NCBI GenBank assembly: GCA_036960605.1
Contig: JBALXI010000002.1
Location: 124,001-188,000, forward strand
Direction of reading: 5' to 3'
DNA: 64,000 bases
DNA from: Oleispira sp036960605
Lineage (GTDB): Bacteria; Pseudomonadota; Gammaproteobacteria; Pseudomonadales; Oceanobacteraceae
In this document: positions 33,599 to 42,414 of the stretch, piece after piece
How the letters are laid out: the number at the start of each line of letters is the position of its first letter
Numbering within the stretch: the first letter of the stretch is position 1
Notes under the pieces: generated by a model
Database searches by the model: none
Seen by the model: only the letters and a program-made list of their open reading frames with translations
Told to the model about the DNA's origin: nothing
Program-made: the position numbers and the translations under genes

Positions 33599-36091
33599 TT
33601 AAGCAGTTTCTTCAGACTTCTTAGCTTTCTTTTTAGCAGGCTTCTTTTCGGCTTTAACAGAATCATGTTTCACAGAAACAGGGCCTAAGCTTTCAAGCGG
33701 GAAGTGATCAACGTTAACCATTTCCAATACGTCTTTTTCAAACGCAATCATGAAGTCGCCTTCTTCCTGGGTAAGAACACCCATCGCAACACCATCAGTA
33801 ATGCGGTTTTCGATGGTTAGGTTTGCTTCGTTATACTGACCGGCTTTCAACGCAATACCAATCTTCTTATAGATAGGATCTGCTTGATCAACACGGGTTA
33901 GCAACGAATCGTACTTAAACATTGGGTTGCGGCCGTTATCACCACGGTAAGTACCGACGATCAAACGCTCACGAGTTGCCGTAGCACCCGTAGTCAGGTC
34001 AACAACCTTAGCAACAAGCTTATCGCTTGGCTTAGCAACACTGCGACCTAAAGGCATCGCTAGTGCGCGCACTAACCAACCAACAGGACGAGCAGGCAAG
34101 TTTTTAGCGAAGCCGTCTAATGCGTCTTCAAACTCAGAGAACAACTTAGCCATCGCGTATTCAACTAACGGTAAATCGTCTTTCTGGCGACCCTGATCTT
34201 CCCAATGCTTTAACGTCATAGACGCTAAGTACAATTTAGAAAGCATGTCAGCTAAGCGTGCAGAGATCAGTTCACGGAACTTCAAATCACCTTGCAAAGA
34301 GAACATCGCCATATCAACAGATAATGCAAAGTTCGCAGCATAACGGTTGATCTGCTTGTAATGCTTCTTCGTTGGGCCAGAAGCCGGAACCGAAGTGAAC
34401 GCAGCATTGGTTGTGCTCAAGATGAAAGAGCGCGCCATGTTAGAGAAGATGAAGCCAAAGTGACCGAATAACGCTTTATCAAACGCTTTCAAATCATTGT
34501 TTTTCGCCGCATTCATTTCAGGTAAAACGAATGGATGACAACGAATAGCACCTTGACCAAATGTGATCATAGTACGGGTAAGAATGTTGGCACCTTCAAC
34601 GGTGATCGCAACAGGAACTGAAGAGTAACCTGATTCAACATAGTTATTCGGGCCACGCATAATCGCGCTACCACCATGAATGTCCATGCTATCAATCGAT
34701 AACTGACGAGCAGATTCAGTTAAGTTGTACTTCAAAATTGCAGAAGGTACAGAAGGCTTTTCACCGTTATCAATTGAGATAGCCGTTACGCGAGCGGCAG
34801 CTGAGTTGATGTAAGAGTGACCCGCGATACGCGCAAGAGGCTCTTGAACACCTTCAAGCTTAGAAATCGGAATACCAAACTGACGACGAATTCGAGCGTA
34901 AGCACCTGCTGTTGCGATTGCGTACTTACCACCGCCAGCGCCAGAAGACGGCAGTGTAATGCAACGACCTACTGACAAGCACTCAACCAACATTCTCCAA
35001 CCTTGGCCGGCATTTTCTGCACCACCAATAATGAAGCTTAATGGAATGAAAACGTCTTTACCGAAGATAGGGCCGTTCATGAACGGAGAACCAATCGGGT
35101 TGTGACGGCTACCAATGTCCATACCGTCTAATTCGCGCGGTAACAAAGCAACGGTAATACCGATGTCGTTGGTATCGCCTAATAATTTTTCAGGGTCAAA
35201 CATGCGGAACGCTAAACCAACAACAGTAGCAACAGGTGCCAGAGTGATGTAACGCTTGTTGAAGTTCATCTTAAGACCAAGAACTTCTTCACCTTCCCAC
35301 ATGCCTTTACAGACAACGCCGGTATCAGGAAGAGAGGTCGCATCAGAACCAGCGCGTGGGCCCGTTAAACCAAAACAAGGAATTTCACGACCATCGACTA
35401 AGCGAGGAAGGTAGTGATTTTTTTGCTCGTCAGTACCGTACTTAAGCAACAACTCGCCAGGTCCTAATGAGTTAGGAACACCAACGGTAGAAAGAACAGT
35501 ACTTGAAAGACCGGCAAGCTTCTGCAAAACAGCAGACTGTGCTTGAGCAGTAAAAGCCAAGCCACCGTATTCTTTTGGAATAATCATCGCGAAGAAACGG
35601 TTGGCTTTAATGTAGTCCCAAAGCTCAACAGGCATGTCGCCGTTTTCTTTGATTTCGTATTCGTTGATCATAGAACACAAAGTTTCAACTTCGTTATCTA
35701 GGAACGCTTGCTCGTCAGGGCGCAGCTGAGGATTCGGATGATCCAACAGTTTGTGCCAATTAGGCTTACCAGCGAATAGCTCGCCATCCCACCAAACCGT
35801 ACCCGCTTCTAGTGCAGTCGATTCAGTTTCAGACATCTCTGGCAAAATCTTCTTATAAATAGCAAAGATTGGGCGCGTTAACGTATTCGCACGAAGACCT
35901 GAAAGGCTCAACAAACCGAATACTGCGGTAAAGATAGCAGACGTGACAACAAAGCCCGTCGCTGCATCAGTGAAGTAAGCCGCGACGGCAATAGCTGCGA
36001 TTACGATGGTTGAAACTTTTAAGTTAGCTTTTTTATAAGCTAAGCCGATTAATGCTACAACTAATAGCACGGCCCAAGTTGTGGTAGTCAT
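33599..36091 (-). CDS. fadE: Acyl-CoA dehydrogenase FadE
   Basis: FadE does the first oxidation step of fatty acid beta-oxidation. The 830-residue protein has two N-terminal hydrophobic segments (AVLLVVALIGLAY and a second near residue 50), the acyl-CoA dehydrogenase domains from about residue 110 to 520 (FGLTGPRAGSDATSLPDTG; GGKYAIATAGAYARIRRQFG), and the long FadE-specific C-terminal region. The last residues are a Lys/Ala-rich tail (KKPAKKKAKKSEE). With the acyl-CoA ligase elsewhere in the window, it fits a lipid- or alkane-degrading lifestyle. It is a single-gene unit with a terminator. Confidence 0.95.
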   Translation of the reverse strand: MTTTTWAVLLVVALIGLAYKKANLKVSTIVIAAIAVAAYFTDAATGFVVTSAIFTAVFGLLSLSGLRANTLTRPIFAIYKKILPEMSETESTALEAGTVWWDGELFAGKPNWHKLLDHPNPQLRPDEQAFLDNEVETLCSMINEYEIKENGDMPVELWDYIKANRFFAMIIPKEYGGLAFTAQAQSAVLQKLAGLSSTVLSTVGVPNSLGPGELLLKYGTDEQKNHYLPRLVDGREIPCFGLTGPRAGSDATSLPDTGVVCKGMWEGEEVLGLKMNFNKRYITLAPVATVVGLAFRMFDPEKLLGDTNDIGITVALLPRELDGMDIGSRHNPIGSPFMNGPIFGKDVFIPLSFIIGGAENAGQGWRMLVECLSVGRCITLPSSGAGGGKYAIATAGAYARIRRQFGIPISKLEGVQEPLARIAGHSYINSAAARVTAISIDNGEKPSVPSAILKYNLTESARQLSIDSMDIHGGSAIMRGPNNYVESGYSSVPVAITVEGANILTRTMITFGQGAIRCHPFVLPEMNAAKNNDLKAFDKALFGHFGFIFSNMARSFILSTTNAAFTSVPASGPTKKHYKQINRYAANFALSVDMAMFSLQGDLKFRELISARLADMLSKLYLASMTLKHWEDQGRQKDDLPLVEYAMAKLFSEFEDALDGFAKNLPARPVGWLVRALAMPLGRSVAKPSDKLVAKVVDLTTGATATRERLIVGTYRGDNGRNPMFKYDSLLTRVDQADPIYKKIGIALKAGQYNEANLTIENRITDGVAMGVLTQEEGDFMIAFEKDVLEMVNVDHFPLESLGPVSVKHDSVKAEKKPAKKKAKKSEETA

Positions 36092-36610
36092 AAAAGACCC
36101 CCTCTCTATGGTTTATTAATAGTGTATTTATAGTTTATTGATCACTCATCCGCAGTTGCTCAATTAAGAGCTATGCCTTCAACAGCATGTTCTACAGTAA
36201 GAGGTGTGCTGAGTACTGGGGCACCTTTGAAACCTAAAGGCAAAACACCCAATAACGAACCTCTTCACGCATTTAACCAATAATTGCCAAATGCTTCAAT
36301 ATCATACGGGCGTTTGAATTATTTGGATTAGTGACTTCATGTCATTAATCATAGGGATTCAGAGTAACTTGCTCTTATGAGCGGCGGGTAGTCAGGATAG
36401 TCGTCTTTTGAGGTCTGATTTACCAGTGTTTGGCGCCATAAGACCGATAAAAAAATACATTATTTTTAGATTATTTTGTACTAAATATATTAATAGAAGG
36501 GATAAATATTAACGAATAGATTCCTGCAGTGAGAGCGTTAACTTTAAATACATAATACTCCTTCCCTAGAAGAACATACTGAGAAGGAGCTTCTATCTAA
36601 TGCAGTGAAC
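36092..36610. other. 519-base intergenic region upstream of fadE
   Basis: No credible gene is seen. The half next to fadE must hold its promoter; the half next to the porin is very AT-rich (36450-36510). I found no convincing PsrA or FadR-like palindrome. Confidence 0.4.
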
Positions 36611-37744
36611 TTAGAATATAAAGTCTACCCCTGCTGTAACGGTTTGTGAATTACCATGATAATCCCAGCCAGTCGCTTTATCGCCTTCGTCTTCGAAGTG
36701 GTCGAATTGAAACTTAGCTGAGGCTTTTGAACTTAGGTTATAACGCAGACCTATGCTGGCCATGTAATGCTCTTCGTAGTTCTTTTCGTTATCCGACTTT
36801 GTTTGCCAATGATCAGCTTTTGAATACGACAAGTAAGGCTGGTATTGACCAATGTTATAGACGGTAGAAATTAGGTAAGTAGGGAATACGGTACCGACAT
36901 CATCATCATAAGCGACATAATTCGCATCATAAATAATAGTAAGATTATCGATATTTACGTTACCACCCACCCCCAAGAACTGCTGAGAGAAACCAGAAGC
37001 ACTCGCTCTAATGGCTGTCTCACCGTTGACGTTAGTATCAATTCTTTTACGGTCATTTTGAAAATAAACCATACGAATATCAAACGAATCACCGATGACA
37101 TTGACATTGAAACCTGCAATGTCTGTCCAATATTCATCAACTCTAACAATTGAAGCACCATTTAACTGCCTATTACCAATCTCAGCGTAGTACAGCATTT
37201 CTTTGTTATCATCTGAATATTCATTACCGTAGAAGGCGGTGACACTGTTTGTATAATTTTCCGTACTAAAATCATAGCTCGCATGGAAACCATCAAACTG
37301 CGTAACTTGCCACCAATATAAATTTGAAGGTGGGCGAATCCAAGGATAAGCGTATCCCACTTCAGAAAACTCTGAATAATAGTACATCGGTATGTTTCGA
37401 CGACCTGCCATCAGCGTCCAATCATCAGCTGCCTTATAGGTTAAGTAATACCAATCGAGCTCAGGCTTAAATTCATCCGTGCCTTTTGCAAGTAACTGAC
37501 CCGTCGCTTTCAAATCAGGCGCAATATCTGCGGTCACTTGTAAGCCCAAAACACTTTCGGCTTTGAACGTGGTGGTATTTTCATACTGGCCGACATCATA
37601 GAAATCAGCATTTAATTTTTCGTCATCTTCTAAAGTTTGTCCGGCTACCAGAGAACCGAAGCCACTGAATTTAACTTCTGCCAGTGCAGGAGAAGCCAGC
37701 GCGAACGCTAATGAAGCAATGGATAATGTCTTTAATATTTTCAT
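36611..37744 (-). CDS. Outer-membrane porin-like beta-barrel protein
   Basis: A signal peptide (cleavage after PALA) is followed by about 355 residues with alternating hydrophobic patterns and many aromatic residues, ending in the barrel signature VDFIF with terminal Phe, as needed for BAM recognition. It starts with EVKFSGFGSLVAGQTLED. Substrate cannot be told from sequence. It follows the PstS-like gene by 12 bases, an arrangement suggesting an anion or phosphate uptake pair (inference). Confidence 0.85.
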   Translation of the reverse strand: MKILKTLSIASLAFALASPALAEVKFSGFGSLVAGQTLEDDEKLNADFYDVGQYENTTTFKAESVLGLQVTADIAPDLKATGQLLAKGTDEFKPELDWYYLTYKAADDWTLMAGRRNIPMYYYSEFSEVGYAYPWIRPPSNLYWWQVTQFDGFHASYDFSTENYTNSVTAFYGNEYSDDNKEMLYYAEIGNRQLNGASIVRVDEYWTDIAGFNVNVIGDSFDIRMVYFQNDRKRIDTNVNGETAIRASASGFSQQFLGVGGNVNIDNLTIIYDANYVAYDDDVGTVFPTYLISTVYNIGQYQPYLSYSKADHWQTKSDNEKNYEEHYMASIGLRYNLSSKASAKFQFDHFEDEGDKATGWDYHGNSQTVTAGVDFIF

Positions 37745-37756
37745 GATTTAGCTCCG

Positions 37757-38182
37757 TTAAAAATTCGCGATAACTTTAACTTTATCGGTTACAGAAGATG
37801 AGTCAACGTAGCTGATGGCTCCTTGATTAACAGAGACGGTTGAAACGATGTCGGTATCAGAGGTCAAAATCTTCGGTAGATCGCCCTTACCGGTAAATAC
37901 TAATCTAGCCCAGTAAGCGTTAATCTGAGTTCTAGATTTCCCAATCATTTTGTCATTGAAAGCATCGTATGTCGGCAAGGTTTCAGAGGCATTCATGGGG
38001 ATAACAATTTTCCCATCGGTAAACTTAGTTTGCTTGCCTAAGAATATTTTTTTAATAATCGCAGTATTAAATGTGGAGGTATTGTCCGGGTGAACAATGA
38101 CCGCCATATCAGAAAATGACAAACTACTAAATAATAAAGTGCTTGCGAGCAAGACTATTTTTTTTCCTTGTTTCTTCTTCAT
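37757..38182 (-). CDS. Short PstS-like periplasmic phosphate-binding protein
   Basis: About 141 residues with a signal peptide (KKIVLLASTLLFSSLSFSDM) and the compact PBP-like fold: VIVHPDNTSTFNTAIIKKIFLGK, then the closing GAISYVDSSSVTDKVKVI. It is half the size of PstS, so it belongs to the single-domain PstS-like group found beside porins and regulators in marine gammaproteobacteria. Start 38182 is chosen for GGAGAGAG just before it. It begins an operon with the porin and diverges from the ZorA-like gene. Confidence 0.82.
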   Translation of the reverse strand: MKKKQGKKIVLLASTLLFSSLSFSDMAVIVHPDNTSTFNTAIIKKIFLGKQTKFTDGKIVIPMNASETLPTYDAFNDKMIGKSRTQINAYWARLVFTGKGDLPKILTSDTDIVSTVSVNQGAISYVDSSSVTDKVKVIANF

Positions 38183-38307
38183 AGCTCTCTCCGACGGAAT
38201 TAGAATATAAAGTAATGTGAGGTATTCGATGCACTTCACTTTTACACCTTGTTTGACTAAGTATAGATAGATGCCTATATCAAGCAGGGTGCTTTAGAAA
38301 TAATCTA

Positions 38308-38323
38308 ATGAACTATCGTTCAT
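38308..38323. promoter_or_regulatory. Perfect dyad in a divergent promoter region
   Basis: ATGAAC-TATC-GTTCAT is a perfect 6-4-6 inverted repeat between the divergent PstS-like and ZorA-like genes. Its form (TGAAC...GTTCA) recalls operators of TetR-type regulators. No regulator gene is adjacent. It could control either operon. Confidence 0.5.
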
Positions 38324-38442
38324 GCAAGCTGTTTGTTTAGACGTTTTTGCACCAGTTAGGACTTTTTTTATTCCAATAGTGAAGAATGGCCCAGTTTGAA
38401 CTAGGCTTTAGTTAGATTTTCAATTGTCACAGGAATATTTAC

Positions 38443-39696
38443 ATGTTGGAGCAGTTCTCTCCATGGACCTTAATACTCATCGCCATCATCACGGTATTAA
38501 CGATCTATTTTCACTTTTTCCATTATTCTACTAAAACAGTAGAATTAGCCCCTAACATTCTGACCAGTATCGGCATCTTCGGTACCTTCCTCGGGGTCGC
38601 ATTAGGCTTGTGGAGTTTCGATACCACCGACATACACGGCAGCGTACCCAAGCTAATGGATGGTTTAAAAACCGCCTTCTGGTCATCAATCGCCGGCTTG
38701 CTGGGCGCACTCACCATCAAGTTACGCAGTACCTTCTCTCAGTCGGGTCGACGCACCGCAACGCAAACCCGCGCCGCCAGTATTGACGATCTTGATGCCT
38801 CACTAAAATTATTAGCCGACCAGTTTAATAATCAGCGCGAAGATTCCATGCAGTCGTTGCTGAAACGTCAGCACGAAGACAACCAAAACGGCGTGCGCCA
38901 AATCGTCTACGTATTAGAGCATTACGAAGAACGCATGGCCGATGCTAACGCCAAAGCGCTGGTGGATGCCATCGAAGCCGTGATGCAAGACTTCAATGCG
39001 CGCATCAACGAACAATATGGCGATAACTTCAAACGCCTTAATGAAAGCGTCGGAAAAATGCTGGATTGGCAAAATAATTACCGCGCACAATTACAGCAAT
39101 TAACCGATGAACAAGAACGCACCGCTAACTCGATGAAAGATGCCAGCCATGCTTTTGAATACATGGTTAAAAATGCAAATGCGTTTAATGGTATTTCAGA
39201 AGCGATGCAAGAGCTGCTCAGCGGCCTAGATGCGCAGCGTTCTAACTTGCAAGACCAGCTCGGTGGTTTGGCCAACGTGGTGAACAATGCGGCCGATGGA
39301 TTACCACAGTTAGAAGCACGTATTGCGGCGCTCACCACCGGTATTGCCGAACAAGTTCATGAGCAACAGCGTTGGACCGTCGAACACATCACTAATGCGC
39401 AAGAAGGTATTCAGCAGCAACTATCGGCTGTATTAGAGAACTCCAGTGCGCAATTACAACAGCAGCAACAACAGACCCAACAACAACTGACGCGCATTGC
39501 CGAAAAAGTAGAGCGCCAAGTCGCAGTACTCGATGACTCCATGGAAGAAGAACTGAACAAAGCCCTGCAATCTTTTGGTATGCAGCTCACCGCTTTATCA
39601 GAGAAATTTGTGAGTGATTACTCACCGCTCACGCAAAAACTGCAAGACGTAGTGAAGCTGGCTGAAGAAATACGCTCAAGCGAAACATCAAACTGA
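38443..39696 (+). CDS. MotA/TolQ/ExbB-type proton channel with long coiled tail (ZorA-like)
   Basis: The 417-residue protein has three transmembrane segments: residues 11-27, 35-59 (with PNILTSIGIFGTFLGVALGLW, the family signature) and 72-94 (AFWSSIAGLLGALTIKL). A long Gln/Glu-rich, mostly helical tail follows from residue 100 to the end. This is the layout of ZorA in the Zorya defence system, where a 5:2 ZorA-ZorB complex forms a proton-driven motor with a cytoplasmic tail. The tail here is shorter than that of classic ZorA. It is 24 bases before the ZorB-like gene. No ZorC, ZorD or ZorE lies nearby. Confidence 0.85.
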   Translation: MLEQFSPWTLILIAIITVLTIYFHFFHYSTKTVELAPNILTSIGIFGTFLGVALGLWSFDTTDIHGSVPKLMDGLKTAFWSSIAGLLGALTIKLRSTFSQSGRRTATQTRAASIDDLDASLKLLADQFNNQREDSMQSLLKRQHEDNQNGVRQIVYVLEHYEERMADANAKALVDAIEAVMQDFNARINEQYGDNFKRLNESVGKMLDWQNNYRAQLQQLTDEQERTANSMKDASHAFEYMVKNANAFNGISEAMQELLSGLDAQRSNLQDQLGGLANVVNNAADGLPQLEARIAALTTGIAEQVHEQQRWTVEHITNAQEGIQQQLSAVLENSSAQLQQQQQQTQQQLTRIAEKVERQVAVLDDSMEEELNKALQSFGMQLTALSEKFVSDYSPLTQKLQDVVKLAEEIRSSETSN

Positions 39697-39720
39697 GCCA
39701 TCTAGTTAAGAGAAAGCAGC

Positions 39721-40428
39721 ATGTACGAAAATGAACTAGAACAACTAAAAGAACAAGAAGGCCACTGGGTTGCGGTAAGCGACTTAATGGCAGGCTTAAT
39801 GATGATCTTCATGCTCATATCTGTCGTCTTCATGGTCGACGTAGAAACCGAGCGTGATCGTATTCAAGACGTCGCGATCTTATACGATCACCTGCGCCAA
39901 GAATTGTATAAAGACCTACAAGAAGAATTTGCCGAAGACCTTCCCAAATGGCGCGCCGAACTGGACAAGGATTTATCCTTTCGTTTTAACGATAGCGAAA
40001 TATTATTCGATAACGGCAAGTCAGAATTGAAACAGCAATTTAAAACCATATTGGCTGATTTTTTCCCGCGCTATATACGCATCATTACTCAGGAAGCCTA
40101 TCACGACGATATCTTAGAAATTCGAATCGAAGGCCATACATCAACAGGTTGGCTCGGCGCTTACGACGACGATGACGCTTATATTCGCAACATGGATTTA
40201 TCCCAAGCCCGGACTCGTTCAACGTTAGGCTTCGTCATGGGATTGAAAGATGTAAAACAGAACAAAGATTGGCTAAAGCAATATCTAACCGCCAACGGCT
40301 TATCGTCAGCGAAAGTCATACGCGACGAAAATGGCAAGGAAGATTCAGAACGTTCACGCCGAGTCGAGTTCAAAGTACGCACCGATGCCGATAGCCGCAT
40401 CGCTACCATTTTAGATCAGGTGCTCTAG
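39721..40428 (+). CDS. OmpA/MotB-type stator partner (ZorB-like)
   Basis: The single transmembrane segment near the N-terminus reads WVAVSDLMAGLMMIFMLISVVFMV, with Asp21 at the place of the proton-carrying Asp of MotB and ZorB. The periplasmic part is an OmpA-like peptidoglycan-binding domain (EIRIEGHTS, then NMDLSQARTRSTLGFV and RSRRVEFKVR). At 235 residues it matches ZorB in size. It should anchor the channel to the cell wall. Co-transcribed with the genes on both sides (24 and 14 bases). Confidence 0.87.
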   Translation: MYENELEQLKEQEGHWVAVSDLMAGLMMIFMLISVVFMVDVETERDRIQDVAILYDHLRQELYKDLQEEFAEDLPKWRAELDKDLSFRFNDSEILFDNGKSELKQQFKTILADFFPRYIRIITQEAYHDDILEIRIEGHTSTGWLGAYDDDDAYIRNMDLSQARTRSTLGFVMGLKDVKQNKDWLKQYLTANGLSSAKVIRDENGKEDSERSRRVEFKVRTDADSRIATILDQVL

Positions 40429-40442
40429 GTGGAAAAAGAATA

Positions 40443-40916
40443 ATGCAGATAAAAGACTTTGACGACTTCGAACCGTTTAATAAATTACGCAAAGAAATGG
40501 GGGCAGACAAACTCGGTAGCTTTGAACTCTTCGACCCCGAAAAACAGATAACCTATAGCGAACGCGAATTATTAGAATTAGGCAACTTTAACGTGCCCAG
40601 TAATCGCTTACGAATATTAAAAGATAAAACCTTCGGATTTAAAAATACCCGCTTATGGTTAAGCTGGCCAGAACATGAGAATTATCACTTGGCCGCCTGC
40701 GATCTCGTGCAAAAGCGTCGTCATAAAAAGGCCAGCTTTATCGCTGGCCTGCATCAACCGATAAATCAAGTTGTCTGTATCGAATGCTTACAACTGCTTA
40801 AATTCGATGGCTTGGATGCACGTCGCAGTCGACGCTTAGATTTGGCTGAAACGATGCAAAAAGAATTTGAACTTACTGAATTTCAAAAAGACTATCCGTT
40901 TTATCCCTTGGTTTAA
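40443..40916 (+). CDS. Small protein of unknown function, third gene of the ZorAB-like operon
   Basis: I do not recognise this 157-residue protein. It has no signal peptide or membrane segment, so it should be cytoplasmic. The N-terminal half is acidic and mixed; the C-terminal half is basic and holds C86 with H82 nearby, and a CIEC pair (C112, C115), which could form a metal site. An RLWLSWPEHENYHLAACDLVQ segment and Arg-rich QLLKFDGLDARRSRRLDL stand out. It starts 14 bases after the ZorB-like gene and could be the effector or the regulator of the motor (inference). Confidence 0.75.
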   Translation: MQIKDFDDFEPFNKLRKEMGADKLGSFELFDPEKQITYSERELLELGNFNVPSNRLRILKDKTFGFKNTRLWLSWPEHENYHLAACDLVQKRRHKKASFIAGLHQPINQVVCIECLQLLKFDGLDARRSRRLDLAETMQKEFELTEFQKDYPFYPLV

Positions 40917-40933
40917 TGTATAAACCTTATTCT

Positions 40934-41599
40934 CTAGCCCACATTCACCAACGGAATTAGATTTTCTTTCAACGCTTGTTTCTTACCGCTTCTGAATAAC
41001 AATATCGTTAATACAATCTGCCTAATGGCCAATCCTACTATCCACATTAATGAGCTTGTAGGATGCTGCTGCCAAGTAACTGCTTGAAATAATCCTACTG
41101 CAAATACATACGCCACACTGAACGACCAAAGCATGCTGAAACCTGCCCAATACGTGCCGTGCTCTTTCACTATTACCCCTAAGGTTGCTACGCAAGGCAT
41201 GTACAGCAAGATAAATAGCAAATATACAAACGCTCCCCATTGACCGTGGAACTTCTGCTGTATGACTTCAATGGTGCTGCTAGAAATTTCTTGTGTTAAA
41301 GCAATTGCTTGGCTATCGCTTAGGTCGCCCATGTTCAATCCCAGAGGATCGTCTAAGTTATCCGCGACGTCGGTTAAGTTTTTGGAGATTGAATCGACTG
41401 CATCTTTTAAGCTGCTCAGTAAATTAAAATCATCGGTATTCGTATTGCCTGATGTATAAAGTGCATCTAAGGTGGCGACGACGACTTCTTTGGCAAACAA
41501 GCCGGTAAAAATTTCTACCGTTGCGGGCCAGCATCCTACCCGTTGCCGGGTTCCGGTTAGGGTGTTGAATAGCGTCGTTTTACCGCATTGAAAGGTCAG
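40934..41599 (-). pseudogene. feoB: feoB remnant with large internal deletion
   Basis: One open stretch joins two distant parts of the ferrous iron transporter. The first part reads CGKTTLFNTLTGTRQRVGCWP, the G1 region at the FeoB N-terminus. About ten residues later comes LFAKEVVVATLDALY, which belongs far down in the membrane domain, then QKFHGQWGAFVYLLFILLYMPCVATLGVIVKEHG to the C-terminus. The rest of the G domain and most transmembrane helices, several hundred residues, are missing. A stop stands just before the G1 part and no proper start remains. This is a decayed gene, not a short functional protein. Confidence 0.88.
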
Positions 41600-41784
41600 T
41601 TATTGTGGTTTTAGGTGAATTGACCTTGAATGACGCTTAAATTTTGGATTGACTGGGGTCTTCAAACTGATGATTCATATCATGAGTTACGGTGTTATTG
41701 ATGCATAACTGATTGTTTAAATTGGTTTTATCGACAGTCTCGTTACACTGGTTAATAGACAATGACGGTTTTAAAAGGTCCCTT

Positions 41785-42342
41785 ATGAATAGATTACAGT
41801 TAATGAAAGTGCATGCATTGCTTGCTGCTTTTATTTTTCCGGTTGCGGCTATGTTTTTGATCACCGGGGCTTTGTATACCTGGGGTATAAAGGGCAGCTA
41901 TACCGAAGAGGTTTATACGGTAGCTCTGAATCAGGCGATTCAGCCTGAACTGCATGAGCTGACGGCGTTAGTGACAGATGAGTTGGCAATACTCGACTTA
42001 GAGGTGCCAACAGGTAAGGCGAAGATTAAGCATTCAGGCGCTCATTTCACCCTTGAGTGGAGTGGGTCGACTACAGATATCGTATTAGAGCCAACGGAAG
42101 ATGCGCTTATGGCAAAGCTTACTGTTAAGCATACGAGCTGGTATCGAAACCTGGTTCAGCTTCATAAGGCGAAGGGCGGTATTGTCTTTAAGGTGTATGC
42201 GGCCGTATTTGCTGTTGCGTTGGCGTTGTTACTGTTCTCGGGCTTTATGATGGCTTGGCAAACGCCTAAACTGAAAAAACTCAGTATTATTTCCTTTTTG
42301 ATGGGAGTAGGTTCTTTTATCGTGATCGTAATGCTGAGCTAA
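41785..42342 (+). CDS. PepSY-associated transmembrane protein
   Basis: About 185 residues with an N-terminal hydrophobic helix (ALLAAFIFPVAAMFLITGALYTWGIKGSYTEE), a periplasmic domain of about 100 residues, a second helix ending in SGFMMAWQTPKLKKL and a last hydrophobic stretch at the C-terminus. The first helix with KVHALLAAF and the HKAKGG segment before the second helix are typical of PepSY-associated TM proteins, often found beside iron uptake or ferric reductase genes. It diverges from the decayed feoB. AAAGGTCCC precedes ATG 41785. Confidence 0.75.
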   Translation: MNRLQLMKVHALLAAFIFPVAAMFLITGALYTWGIKGSYTEEVYTVALNQAIQPELHELTALVTDELAILDLEVPTGKAKIKHSGAHFTLEWSGSTTDIVLEPTEDALMAKLTVKHTSWYRNLVQLHKAKGGIVFKVYAAVFAVALALLLFSGFMMAWQTPKLKKLSIISFLMGVGSFIVIVMLS

Positions 42343-42414
42343 TGGGCTAGCCATTAATGGTATAGTTCTACGCTGTCCTATTGAATTTAATCGAATTGAA
42401 TTAATGCTAATTAA

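Noticed and set aside
38443..40916. Complete Zorya defence system
   Set aside because: Only the ZorA-like and ZorB-like parts are present; no ZorC, ZorD, ZorE, ZorF or ZorG homologue is recognisable and no other defence gene lies nearby.
40934..41500. Short functional FeoB-like protein starting with TTG
   Set aside because: The G1 motif of FeoB is in frame directly upstream, showing this is the remnant of a deleted gene.
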